Source: JAFGPS01 sp964628465
GTDB lineage: Bacteria > Planctomycetota > Phycisphaerae > Sedimentisphaerales > Anaerobacaceae
Length of the DNA stretch: 64,000 nt
Reading direction: 5' to 3'
Assembly (NCBI GenBank): GCA_964628465.1
Contig: CAZVOA010000002.1
Span: 124,001 to 188,000 of the forward strand
The translations under genes and the position numbers were made by a program. Numbering within the stretch: position 1 is the stretch's first letter; every line of letters begins with the position of its first letter. The notes beneath the pieces are model-generated. The model did not search any database. It was not told the DNA's origin and was given only the letters and a program-made list of their open reading frames with translations. Of the stretch, positions 8,199 through 17,196 are shown piece by piece.

Positions 8199-9107
8199 TC
8201 ACTTTTGCAAACTCGTGTCCTGAAGTTGCTCAATAACATCTCCTAATTCATTTAACTTTTGCGACTCCTCCTCGCTGATGTTCATGTTGGCATTTCTTAA
8301 TTCACCAAGCAGTTTCTGAATTTCCACAGCTTTTTCTTCCATAGTCAGAGGCACACCATCAGAACTACTTTCATTTTCCAACATTTTGATTTTCTCCATT
8401 AAATCCTCAACTCCCGCCTTAGTTGATTCACCAGGCTCTGTTTTTGGAGCCGAAGAAGCAGCCGGAGGTGTTCGCGGCGGCCTTACGTTATTGCCACCTG
8501 ATGGAGTACTGATTACTGGACTGACGCTTGTTGACCGCAGATTCGTTATTCTACCTGCTGCGGGAAGAATCGGAAGCGTACTGGTAAACTTTTTCTCCGG
8601 TGTTTTCATTTCAGTAACTTCGTCGCCGTTCCTTACGAGTATCACACCGTCTTTAACCTCTTCAATGAGCAAATGATTCACTGTGCTTGATTGTTTGACC
8701 CAGCGTCTTACTTTTCCTTCTTCAATCAAAGCCTGCGACATTTCAGGATTAAAAGGATAATAAATTGTACTGATAAGATTAAATTTTGGAGTAACCTGCG
8801 GAGTCACAACGACAGGAGGCTTTACTCCTCCTCTTGGACCTGTTTGTGTGGGTGTCTGGACAATCGGTTTAGGTGGATTTATAATTAACGCGTAAGCTTC
8901 AGCCTGCTGAATAAGCGGATTAATCTGGCTTACAGGAGTTACCGTCCTGCTTCTTAGGGCCGCCTTAAAAACATCAGTCACCATTGGTCCGTTGATAAAA
9001 TTTTCGACTTTTGGGTCTGTTTTTACGCCGTACTTAATAGGCAAAGCGAAAACTGCCATCGCCATAAGTACCGCTATAACACTTGTAATTCGCAATGTCT
9101 TAATCAT
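8199..9107 (-). CDS. Membrane-anchored GspC/PilP-like protein
   Basis: 302 residues. One N-terminal hydrophobic segment (residues ~5-24) is followed by a proline-rich linker with PPKPIVQTPTQ and VKPPVVVTP, then a compact beta domain (~110-170: FNLISTIYYPF ... VRRWVKQ ... DGVILVRNGDEV). This is the general plan of the GspC homology region or PilP, which link inner-membrane parts of a secretion machine to the secretin. A charged coiled-coil-like tail (~235-300) ends the protein. The family call is tentative. It lies 143 bases after the cytochrome gene on the same strand, and 35-45 kb from the gsp/pil operons to which it may functionally belong. Confidence 0.5.
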   Translation of the reverse strand: MIKTLRITSVIAVLMAMAVFALPIKYGVKTDPKVENFINGPMVTDVFKAALRSRTVTPVSQINPLIQQAEAYALIINPPKPIVQTPTQTGPRGGVKPPVVVTPQVTPKFNLISTIYYPFNPEMSQALIEEGKVRRWVKQSSTVNHLLIEEVKDGVILVRNGDEVTEMKTPEKKFTSTLPILPAAGRITNLRSTSVSPVISTPSGGNNVRPPRTPPAASSAPKTEPGESTKAGVEDLMEKIKMLENESSSDGVPLTMEEKAVEIQKLLGELRNANMNISEEESQKLNELGDVIEQLQDTSLQK

Positions 9108-9250
9108 AAAGAAAAATCCTTTTCACCATGTCCTAAATCCTGAACATACAAATAGTTACAAACCTTAATAGTCCAGGTATTTTAACCCGCTTTAAGCGGA
9201 TTTCTCAGATTTCAGGGTTTAGAATCTTGAAATTCAAACCTTCTTCTCTA

Positions 9251-10639
9251 TTATTTGACATTGTTTACGTCGTTTGGTTCCGGCCAATGTTGAATAATTT
9301 TAATTTTTTCTTCTTCATGGCCGGCAAAATCACCGCTATGTTCGGGTTTGTGGCATTGGAGGCATTGTTTTTCTATATCTTCAATAGGTTTGGTCTTGTT
9401 TTCATACGGATTTTTATTGTGAGCCGAGCCTGGTCCATGGCAAATTTCACATCCGACATTTATCAGTTCGGGCGTTTTTTCTAAAGAAATAAAGCCGCTC
9501 TCATCATCATAACCTACTACATGGCATAGAATACATTCCGGGTCGTATTGTGAGCCGACATCCACAAGCGTTTGATAAGCTTTCGCGTGGTCGCTTGCTA
9601 ACCATTCTACATATTCGAATTGATGTTTGAATTGTTCGGAATGACATTCAATGGATTCGCAGGACTTAGAGCCGGCATATTTCAGGTCGTTCGGGGGAGG
9701 AAAACGCGGATTTTTCTCTAAAAGACCGTCATCTTTGACTCTCTGTTGATAGATTTTATACAGGTTGACGAGATTTTCGTCCTTTTCTATTTCTTCGCCG
9801 AGCGCCACATCATTAAAGCTCAATTTCAATGTATTATCGAAATTTTTTGTAATTACGATACTGCTTATATATCTTCCAAACTTTCCAACGGCACAGAGCA
9901 GAGGTTTTTCGCCGCGTTTGCTGCGAACTGTAGGTTCATCGGAATTAATCGGGCTGATAATACAATCAACTATTCCAAGTTTGGAAATATCGGCTTCAAT
10001 CGCGTCAAAATCCACATCTTGATCCGCATCTTGATTAACATCGAGAATAAGAATATTGACGCTTCTATTGCCATGCTCTTTAGGGAATATTTCTTTAATG
10101 TACTCCAAAGGCGCTATCTCTGGATCATAACTTACGGTTACAATACTGACATCTTCACCATCCAGATTGAGCTTGTTTTGATAACCCGGCGCTATATCTT
10201 CAAAACTTTCGTACGGCGTAATAAAGTTAAGAGAGGAGTTTCCGAGCATGCCATAATCCTGTGCTATCTCGAGGTCCTGTTTCGTAAGATTCACGATATC
10301 ATATTTAAGATAATCAAAAGATTCTATTATTGTGAGAAATTTAATTCTATCCTGTTTCAACTTGTTTTCAACAAGTGCGCCAGTATCGATGAGTAATCTT
10401 TTATCAGCGGGAACCGTATTGAAAATCGCCGGTCGTCTGTCAAGTCCGCCCAATTGTCCGCCGGAACAGCCGCATGGTTTTAACGCTCCCAGCATATTAC
10501 CTGTAAGAAAAACGGTGACGCTGTCAGAAGCTTTATCCGGCATGGAAATATTCAGCCTGTCTGGAGATTCGGGAGGATTGCTCAATTCGCATGAGGCAAT
10601 TACTACTAATATACAAACACAGACTATCAACTGCTTCAT
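9251..10639 (-). CDS. Lipoprotein: metallophosphatase-like domain fused to multiheme cytochrome c
   Basis: 462 residues. The signal peptide ends in a lipobox (VIASC, Cys17). Residues ~40-270 resemble the UshA/5'-nucleotidase-like domain found next to cytochromes, with LTGNMLGALKPCGCSGGQLG and LIDTGA; the usual metal-binding Asp/His set is not clearly complete. Residues ~325-450 are a cytochrome c554-like region with heme motifs CILCH, CEICH and CLQCH, plus an expanded CESIECH (CX4CH) where the first site is expected. Four hemes are therefore possible. It probably carries electrons on the periplasmic face of a membrane. It follows the DUF1573 genes after a 60-base gap. The enzyme substrate, if any, is unknown. 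Confidence 0.8.
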   Translation of the reverse strand: MKQLIVCVCILVVIASCELSNPPESPDRLNISMPDKASDSVTVFLTGNMLGALKPCGCSGGQLGGLDRRPAIFNTVPADKRLLIDTGALVENKLKQDRIKFLTIIESFDYLKYDIVNLTKQDLEIAQDYGMLGNSSLNFITPYESFEDIAPGYQNKLNLDGEDVSIVTVSYDPEIAPLEYIKEIFPKEHGNRSVNILILDVNQDADQDVDFDAIEADISKLGIVDCIISPINSDEPTVRSKRGEKPLLCAVGKFGRYISSIVITKNFDNTLKLSFNDVALGEEIEKDENLVNLYKIYQQRVKDDGLLEKNPRFPPPNDLKYAGSKSCESIECHSEQFKHQFEYVEWLASDHAKAYQTLVDVGSQYDPECILCHVVGYDDESGFISLEKTPELINVGCEICHGPGSAHNKNPYENKTKPIEDIEKQCLQCHKPEHSGDFAGHEEEKIKIIQHWPEPNDVNNVK

Positions 10640-10699
10640 ATTTTTCCTTCTCTATCTCTTTACAGTACAATTCAAAATAATACCGGCAGAGGCGGCTTT

Positions 10700-11785
10700 T
10701 TAATTATCTTTTTTCGTTTCCGAAGTTTGCGAAAGAACATAATATCCACTGTACTCAACTTTCAGCTTTTCACCATTTTTTATCTGAATATAAAGCTCAT
10801 CATTAAAGCTGATTTTACCCGCTCTCGGAGGCGGCATAATTCGAATTTTAAATTGATAACCATCATTGACCACAGTCTTGCTGTCTTCGACAACGGTGAT
10901 GTAATTGTTTTTAGAAGAGATAGATTCCACCTCGAACTTCTGCTCATATTTGTTATATATCCATATATCTCTTTCATAAGGCACTGCCGCTTCAACGTCC
11001 AACGCTGTAATCTGGGGCGGAATGACGGAATATCTCGAAAGGACATCGAAAGTCAACTGAACAATACTCATTTCAGAATGAGTCACTATGACTTCTACAT
11101 AACCATTTTTATTTTGCCGGAGTTTTTCAATATCAGCTTTCAAATCCAGTTCAATTTGGGTTCCTTTTACGTTCGGATCAACTTGTGCTGTTATGCAGTT
11201 TCCAGTAGATTGTATCCCTCTCACCGCGAAAGCCTGCCCATCGATGCTGCTTACCGTCAATTTCGGACAGGCAGCGTTATCTTCATCCAGGAACAGCTTC
11301 AAACTCGCAGGTTTAGCGACAACCTTATTTACTATTTCAGCGGTTATCAATAATATAATATCAGGATCAGAAGGATCGTTACTTGAGACGACTGGATTTC
11401 TGGATATTTTTTCCGCGTTCTTGCTTGCGGTATATGTTACATTGATAATACCTTTTTCGCCCGGCTCATATTTGTTTTTCTCGTAGGAAATCACTACGCC
11501 GCAGCATTGAGATATTTTCCTTATTTCCAACGCGGCGTCTCCCTCGTTTGTAAATCTAAATTCACCAACAGCTTTTGCCTCAGGTCCTATTTGGCCTAAT
11601 TCAAGGAGTTTGCTTTCAAAAACAATTTTGGGAGACGGTTCTTTTGCTGCTGGTATTTCTTTCGCCGGTTTCTCTGGTTGAATCGCGTTATTCCCCGCCG
11701 TTGCAGTCGGTCCCGTTGAACTGCATGACAGCGATCCAAATGAAAAGACTGAGATAACTAATAAAAATGTTATATTAAGTTTCAT
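10700..11785 (-). CDS. DUF1573 lipoprotein, copy 3
   Basis: 361 residues with a lipoprotein signal (FGSLSC lipobox). The N-terminal DUF1573 domain is an Ig-like/ASH-type fold (residues ~50-145: ELGQIGPEAKAVGEFRFTNE, EIRKISQCCGVV, YEPGEKG, SSNDPSDPDI). A second beta region has AACPKLTVSSIDGQAFA and STGNCITAQVDPN, shared with both upstream paralogues. The paired cysteines in AACPKL and TGNC are conserved in all three and might form a disulfide or bind metal; this is inference. The gene starts 20 bases after the previous paralogue and leads into the cytochrome gene, so the products are probably made together. No enzymatic function is known for the family. Confidence 0.8.
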   Translation of the reverse strand: MKLNITFLLVISVFSFGSLSCSSTGPTATAGNNAIQPEKPAKEIPAAKEPSPKIVFESKLLELGQIGPEAKAVGEFRFTNEGDAALEIRKISQCCGVVISYEKNKYEPGEKGIINVTYTASKNAEKISRNPVVSSNDPSDPDIILLITAEIVNKVVAKPASLKLFLDEDNAACPKLTVSSIDGQAFAVRGIQSTGNCITAQVDPNVKGTQIELDLKADIEKLRQNKNGYVEVIVTHSEMSIVQLTFDVLSRYSVIPPQITALDVEAAVPYERDIWIYNKYEQKFEVESISSKNNYITVVEDSKTVVNDGYQFKIRIMPPPRAGKISFNDELYIQIKNGEKLKVEYSGYYVLSQTSETKKDN

Positions 11786-11805
11786 ATTCCAACCTCATTT
11801 TTAGA

Positions 11806-12852
11806 TTATTCATAATATCCCATACAAGTCACGGCTAATTGTTCACCATTTGACAGGTTAATATAGAAAATGTCAGTAAATCTAACTACATCTTCGGCGG
11901 CCTGCGGGACTGTCATTTCAACTTCAAGCTCAAAATCAAATCCGTTTCTTTTTGATTCGCTGAGTTTCACACGGTTTTCTTTGGATGTCGCAGATTCAAT
12001 TTCAACATCATCTTTATAATTGTTAATAATCTTTATCAACTGTTTTTGGGGAATATTCGCTTTCATGCGGTGCATGTAAAGAGTTTTTGGTGATACAGTA
12101 TATTTCGGAACGACATCAAAAGAAATCTTCGCGAGATCCCCTTCCGGATGATTCATCTTAATAGAGATTTCGCCGTATATCTGCTCGGGAAGTTTTTTCA
12201 TATCGACTTTCAAATCAAGGACATGTTCCGTCTTTTTTATGGTAGGATTGTATTCAGCCGTGACACAATTGCCGGTTGAACTGATTCCGGTAATCGCGAA
12301 TGGCTGTTCGTCGATACATTTTATAGTCAGCTTTGGACAGGCTGCGTTTTCAACGTTCAGGAGCATCTTGATTTTCCCCGGCTCCCAAAACACTTTTTGC
12401 ACAACATCGCAAAATATATTAATAGCAATTTCCGGATTCACAGGGTCATTAGTATATACCTTTGGCTGCCTTTCGAATGTCCCTATAGCGCCCGGCGCCT
12501 GAAATTCGATTTTAAATATCCCTGTCTCGTTCGGTTCGTATTGCATTTTATCAGTACCAGCCATAACGCCGCAGCAGAGAAATATTTCGTTAATTTTCAG
12601 AATACCTTTTCCTGTATTTTTAAATTTTAACTCTTTTTCGCATGTTGTAGCCGGACCTACCTGCCCGAAATCAATTTCGGTTTCCTCAAATTCAATTACC
12701 GGCAGCCCATCAGGTACAGGTCGAATTTCTGCCGCGATTGTTGAAGGAGAATTGCTATCAGTAATATTTGTGGTTTTTTGGATTTGATTGCAGCCGAATA
12801 ATACAAAAAATACGCAGCAAATGATAGCTGTTTTCGTCCATGCTTGTTTCAT
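11806..12852 (-). CDS. DUF1573 lipoprotein, copy 2
   Basis: 348 residues from the chosen start. The lipobox is VLFGC in a clear signal peptide (MKQAWTKTAIICCVFFVLF). It has the same two-part structure as its neighbours: DUF1573 (EIDFGQVGPATTCEKELKF, INEIFLCCGVM, YEPNETGIFK, TNDPVNPEI), then ACPKLTIKCIDEQPFAITG and STGNCVTAEYNPTIKKTEH. Copies 2 and 1 are nearly identical across this second region and much closer to each other than to copy 3. An upstream in-frame ATG at 12885 would add 11 residues; the ATG at 12852 is preferred because it gives a normal signal peptide and has GGTGA just before it. Confidence 0.8.
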   Translation of the reverse strand: MKQAWTKTAIICCVFFVLFGCNQIQKTTNITDSNSPSTIAAEIRPVPDGLPVIEFEETEIDFGQVGPATTCEKELKFKNTGKGILKINEIFLCCGVMAGTDKMQYEPNETGIFKIEFQAPGAIGTFERQPKVYTNDPVNPEIAINIFCDVVQKVFWEPGKIKMLLNVENAACPKLTIKCIDEQPFAITGISSTGNCVTAEYNPTIKKTEHVLDLKVDMKKLPEQIYGEISIKMNHPEGDLAKISFDVVPKYTVSPKTLYMHRMKANIPQKQLIKIINNYKDDVEIESATSKENRVKLSESKRNGFDFELEVEMTVPQAAEDVVRFTDIFYINLSNGEQLAVTCMGYYE

Positions 12853-12888
12853 AAAGTCACCATTATAAATATATTGTTTCATCATAAT

Positions 12889-13911
12889 TTAAAAATATTC
12901 GTAGCATTCAAGAACCAATGGTTTTTCACCTTTGATATTAATATAGAAATTATCTATCACTCTCAAGTCGTCATTTTGCTGCAATTGCGGCGTAATTTCA
13001 ATATTCATTTCATAGCCGTTCTCGATTTTTTTATAGTCAACCATTTTTACCGTATTTTTTTCCGATGAGGTGGATTCTATCTCGAAATCTTTATTATAAT
13101 TACCGAGTATTTGAATGGTTTCCTTTCGGATTTCATTTTCTTTAAGATTTTTCAAAGTAAGAAGACTGGGTTTGATTTCGTATTTTTGAACCACCTTAAA
13201 ATATATTTTAGCTAAATTTCCTTCCGGATGATTCATCTTTACATTGATTTCTCCTTCCATCTGTTCAGGAAGTTTTTTCATATCGACTTTCAAATCAAGA
13301 ACATGTTCCGTCTTTTTCACTGTAGGATTATAGTCAGCAGTCACACAATTTCCTGTTGAATTGATTCCGGTAATCGCGAATTCCTGCTCATCGATACATT
13401 TTACTGTCAATTTCGGGCAGGCGGCATTTTCCTGATCCAAAAACAATTTGATACTTTCCGGCTCCCAAAGCACTTTTTGTATAACTTCAGAACTTATTTT
13501 GATAATGACTTTCGGATTTACAGGGTCGTTACTATGTACTTTAAGTTCTTTATTAAATGGTCCGATATTTCCCGGCGCATTTAACTGCACTTTTAAGATT
13601 CCAGTCTCACCCGGAGCGTATTGTTCCTTATCAGCACTCGCTGAAAGGCCGCAGCATTGAATAATTTCAGTAATTTTAAGGATTCCCTGGCCCGCGTTTT
13701 GAAATTTTATCTCTTTTTTAATAACTATTCCCGGACCTACCTTCCCAAAATCGAGAGATGTTTCTTCAAATTTAATTTCCGAAGGCGGCGTTTGGGGTTT
13801 GGGTTGTTTTGGAGACGCTGTTTTAGTATTGGACTCCTGGCAGCCGCCGTTAATAAAAATCATACTATTTGTAACACATATTATTACCGCAAATAACCAA
13901 ATTCGTCTCAT
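12889..13911 (-). CDS. DUF1573 lipoprotein, copy 1 (first gene of operon)
   Basis: 340 residues. The signal peptide ends in INGGC. The DUF1573 domain carries SLDFGKVGPGIVIKKEIKF, ITEIIQCCGLS, YAPGETGILKV and HSNDPVNPKV; the second region repeats AACPKLTVKCIDEQEFAITG and STGNCVTADYNPTVKKTEH. DUF1573 domains are often found in Bacteroidetes and planctomycetes as periplasmic or outer-surface Ig-like modules of unknown function. This copy opens a minus-strand run of three DUF1573 genes, a multiheme cytochrome and a GspC-like protein. Three bases separate it from the longest form of copy 2, arguing for cotranscription. Confidence 0.8.
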   Translation of the reverse strand: MRRIWLFAVIICVTNSMIFINGGCQESNTKTASPKQPKPQTPPSEIKFEETSLDFGKVGPGIVIKKEIKFQNAGQGILKITEIIQCCGLSASADKEQYAPGETGILKVQLNAPGNIGPFNKELKVHSNDPVNPKVIIKISSEVIQKVLWEPESIKLFLDQENAACPKLTVKCIDEQEFAITGINSTGNCVTADYNPTVKKTEHVLDLKVDMKKLPEQMEGEINVKMNHPEGNLAKIYFKVVQKYEIKPSLLTLKNLKENEIRKETIQILGNYNKDFEIESTSSEKNTVKMVDYKKIENGYEMNIEITPQLQQNDDLRVIDNFYINIKGEKPLVLECYEYF

Positions 13912-13959
13912 AACTACTTATCCGTAAAAAATTTATGATGTTTTTTAGAAAGTTGTCCC

Positions 13960-13989
13960 ATTTTAACTAAAAAAGGGCATTTCAAGCAA
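13960..13989 (-). promoter_or_regulatory. Possible promoter of the DUF1573 operon
   Basis: TTGCTT (13989-13984) and TAAAAT (13965-13960) are separated by 18 bases, ~50 bases before the first DUF1573 start. The rest of the divergent gap up to 14160 is AT-rich, with no confident promoter for the plus-strand glycan genes. Confidence 0.4.
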
Positions 13990-14160
13990 GAAATTTCCAT
14001 TAAATTCATCGTCATTAAAACTCTTGTCCATGAAAATTAAATTCATAGCTTAAATCGCTGATATAATTTATATATTACTCTAATTTGACTGCTTAGGTTC
14101 GGCTTTACATCCGATATGTAACATATTATTATATAGATAATTAATTATAGGAAGTTATTT

Positions 14161-15138
14161 ATGCAAAAGCAGGTTCCTGAAATTTCGATAGTCGTACCAT
14201 TGCTCAATGAGCAGGACAATATAGGTACTCTCCATCAGCAGATTTCTGATGCTCTAACTGATAAATTTAATTATGAAGTTATTTTTATCGACGATGGAAG
14301 TACCGATAACAGTTTTGAAATACTAAAAAAACTGCACAAAAGCAATCCAAAGGTCAGGATTATACGTTTTCGTAAGAATTTTGGCCAAACAGCGGCTTTA
14401 AGCGCCGGATTCAATCATGCGCGGGGCGATATAATTGTTGCCCTGGACGCGGATTTACAAAATGACCCGGCTGACATTCCGCAAATGATTGCAAAACTGC
14501 ACGAAGGATACGATGTTGTCAGCGGCTGGAGGAAAAAAAGGCACGACAAAGCCCTGACCAGAAGATTGCCCTCAAAAATCGCAAACTGGCTGATTTCAAC
14601 AATTACAGGCGTTAAGCTACATGATTTCGGCTGTACATTAAAAGCGTATCGAAAAGAAGTTCTGGCTCAGACAAAATTGTATGGCGAAATGCACCGTTTC
14701 ATTCCCGCACTGGCAAGCTGGAACGGAGCGGCTATCGAAGAAATAGTCGTCAATCACAGACCAAGAACAGCAGGTGTCGCAAAGTACGGACTTGGAAGAA
14801 CATGGAAAGTTATACTCGACCTTATTACGGTAAACTTTCTCGGCTCTTATTCAACAAAACCCATTTATATTTTTGGCGGACTCGGCCTGTTGAGCGCATT
14901 ATGTTCGGCAATATTCTTCTTTGCTGTCATATACCAGAAAGTATCAAGCAATGTCGATATGAGCGGAAATCCCCTGCTGCTTCTTACAGCGGTATTAATG
15001 ATTTCAACTGTACAGTTTATACTGATGGGACTGCTCGCGGAGCTTTTAGTACGAACTTATCACGAATCACAAAACAGACCAACATATGTGATTAGAGAAA
15101 TAATTGAATCATCTCAAAATAAGGAAAATGAAAAATGA
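14161..15138 (+). CDS. Polyprenyl-phosphate glycosyltransferase (GT2, DPM/ArnC-like)
   Basis: 325 residues. The GT-A domain shows ISIVVPLLNEQDNI, VIFIDDGSTDNS and LDADLQNDP (the DXD-type metal site), typical of enzymes that charge undecaprenyl or dolichyl phosphate with a sugar. Two membrane segments at ~235-257 and ~272-295 match the ArnC/DpmA layout. AGG precedes the ATG. The next gene overlaps by four bases (ATGA) and encodes a lipid-linked-sugar transferase, the expected partner. The pair probably supplies and uses a lipid-linked monosaccharide to modify a surface glycan or protein. Confidence 0.9.
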   Translation: MQKQVPEISIVVPLLNEQDNIGTLHQQISDALTDKFNYEVIFIDDGSTDNSFEILKKLHKSNPKVRIIRFRKNFGQTAALSAGFNHARGDIIVALDADLQNDPADIPQMIAKLHEGYDVVSGWRKKRHDKALTRRLPSKIANWLISTITGVKLHDFGCTLKAYRKEVLAQTKLYGEMHRFIPALASWNGAAIEEIVVNHRPRTAGVAKYGLGRTWKVILDLITVNFLGSYSTKPIYIFGGLGLLSALCSAIFFFAVIYQKVSSNVDMSGNPLLLLTAVLMISTVQFILMGLLAELLVRTYHESQNRPTYVIREIIESSQNKENEK

Positions 15139-17129
15139 GCAAAGACGCTCACAAAATAAAACCAGTAAACAGGCACGTCAAGTATGACACTCCAAAACCT
15201 GTTACTCTCTCTCCAGAAAAACAGCAGAAAATAAAAAGAATCGCGATATTCGTTTTGATAAGCATTCTCGCGGGCATACCTTTTATCATGGGCAAATATT
15301 GCGAATTTAACCAGCCCGACGCATTCGATAGCGGCTGCTACGTCTATTCCGCAAAACATATTATCGACGGCGCAAAACTTGGTGTAGAAGAAATACCAAG
15401 TGCAAAAGTTGGAACCCTTCTGGTTAATATTATTGGAGTGCGATTGTTTGGCTTCAACGAAACTGGACCGAAAATAATCCAAACTTTAATGCAGGCGGGC
15501 GCGCTTTGTTTTATGTTCTACGTAATACTTCAATTATATGGAATGCTCCCCGCGGCGATTGGAGTTATTATCGCTTCGATATATCTTTCGGCGCCGATTA
15601 TCTCTAAAGCAGGTAATGTAAAAGAACAATATATGATTGCCTGCATGATTCTGGGTGTAAGTTTTTTTGTACTCGGGCAAATCAGGGGCAAATGGTTATA
15701 TATTTTGTTGGCCGGAGCATTCGTCAGTCTCGGCCCGCTATTTAAGGAAACAGGCTTATCCGCGATAGGAGCAATCGGATTGTTCGTTCTGGTTCAGCCT
15801 CTTCTCAAACACGCAACATGGAAAAAGACTGGCAAAGATATTTTATTACTCTTCGCTGGTGCATTGATGTTCAATATACCGATTTCTTTGTGGTTAGCCT
15901 CTCATAAATCACAGTTAGGTTATTATCCATACGTGGCTCTTTGGGCGCCTTTAGTTCAGCATTTTTCATCTCCAGCGGATAATGCCATTCAGCAGCCTGA
16001 AAATACTAAAGATGCCAATAATGATGCGGCGGCGGTTACAAATAGTGACAAATCCAGCGAGCCGGGATTTTTCCTGAAAATGATGCCGCCTTATGTTCGT
16101 GATAGCTGGATGGTGATGAACGCAGAACAAAGAAATGCCGCCTTCACAAGAGTTTTCCGGTGGTATCGTGTTTTGATTTTACCAATCCTGCTTGCGTTGG
16201 GTTCGATTTTTATCAGGGGTTTCAGGATGTTTTTAAATCCCAGAAAGAAACCGGAAGAAAGAACAACAGCAGTTAGTGACAGGTTTGTTTTCCTTTTCAC
16301 AATCTGGTGGCTTTTGGATATGGGATTTATATTCATTAGTCCCCGCTCGTATGAACAATATTATCTGCCGCTCAATGCTTCAGCAGCGATGCTCGGCGGT
16401 TATATGATTATGACATACCGCGAAAAATTGAATAATATTATGAACAGGCGCAAATGGGTTGTAACCGGACTCGTCGGACTGCTTGTTATGATAATTATGG
16501 TCTGGCCTATTTTCTTCGGTGTAAGTAAAAGCGCGCATTCCGGCACAGCCTACCCGGAAAAACGAAACGGATATGCACAAAGACTTAAGGAAGCTTCCGC
16601 TCATGCTAATGGTACAAGCAGAGGAGCGTGGGAAAATATTGGTGAATATATTCGGCAGCACACTACAGAAGAAGATGGTATTTATGTATGGGGATGGTTT
16701 CCCGGAATTTACGTAGCCGCCCAGAGATTAAGTCCCGCCCCAAAAGCATTTGAAAGCAATATGCACACTCTGGCACCGGAAGTTCTTGCCGGACGAATTA
16801 GCGACATATTAAACTCATTTAGAAAAAAACCACCGAAATTTATCGTGGATAGCCGAAAACAACATTTTCCATGGGACAGACCGCCTTTGGAACTTTGGCC
16901 GGTAACCGAAACTGGATTGCTACAGATAGAGCCGATATCTGGTGTAAATGCATATGACAAGGAATGGGAAGACATATTACGTCACAGTAAAATTAAAGAT
17001 GGAGAAGATGAAGCGCTTCGATATAGAGCGATGAATCCATTCAGAATTTATATCAGAAATTATTATACTCCTATCGCACGCAGAGAATTCGGTTCGCATA
17101 TCCTTTTCCAGCGTAAAGGAAATTTATAA
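15135..17129 (+). CDS. GT39/ArnT-like membrane glycosyltransferase
   Basis: 664 residues with roughly ten to twelve membrane segments across residues ~30-480 and a soluble C-terminal domain. The first periplasmic loop carries acidic residues (FNQPDAFDSGCY) where the catalytic aspartate of this fold is expected. Members use polyprenyl-phosphate sugars to glycosylate lipids or proteins on the outer face of the membrane. An acidic, alanine-rich loop (NTKDANNDAAAVTNSDKSSE) lies near residues 288-308. Overlap with the preceding GT2 supports a shared transcript and pathway. The acceptor is unknown. Confidence 0.75.
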   Translation: MSKDAHKIKPVNRHVKYDTPKPVTLSPEKQQKIKRIAIFVLISILAGIPFIMGKYCEFNQPDAFDSGCYVYSAKHIIDGAKLGVEEIPSAKVGTLLVNIIGVRLFGFNETGPKIIQTLMQAGALCFMFYVILQLYGMLPAAIGVIIASIYLSAPIISKAGNVKEQYMIACMILGVSFFVLGQIRGKWLYILLAGAFVSLGPLFKETGLSAIGAIGLFVLVQPLLKHATWKKTGKDILLLFAGALMFNIPISLWLASHKSQLGYYPYVALWAPLVQHFSSPADNAIQQPENTKDANNDAAAVTNSDKSSEPGFFLKMMPPYVRDSWMVMNAEQRNAAFTRVFRWYRVLILPILLALGSIFIRGFRMFLNPRKKPEERTTAVSDRFVFLFTIWWLLDMGFIFISPRSYEQYYLPLNASAAMLGGYMIMTYREKLNNIMNRRKWVVTGLVGLLVMIIMVWPIFFGVSKSAHSGTAYPEKRNGYAQRLKEASAHANGTSRGAWENIGEYIRQHTTEEDGIYVWGWFPGIYVAAQRLSPAPKAFESNMHTLAPEVLAGRISDILNSFRKKPPKFIVDSRKQHFPWDRPPLELWPVTETGLLQIEPISGVNAYDKEWEDILRHSKIKDGEDEALRYRAMNPFRIYIRNYYTPIARREFGSHILFQRKGNL

Positions 17130-17196
17130 AATCTATTAAATAACATGGAAGTCTCAGGTTAAGGAATGAAGCTGCTAAACTCCAGCAACATGATTA

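Noticed and set aside
9746..10396. 216-codon plus-strand frame opposite the cytochrome gene
   Set aside because: It is the antisense of a well-supported lipoprotein gene; similar long antisense frames opposite the DUF1573, GspK and thiC genes were rejected for the same reason.
10700..13911. Assembly duplication as the cause of three DUF1573 genes
   Set aside because: The copies differ throughout and have distinct signal peptides, so they are true paralogues.
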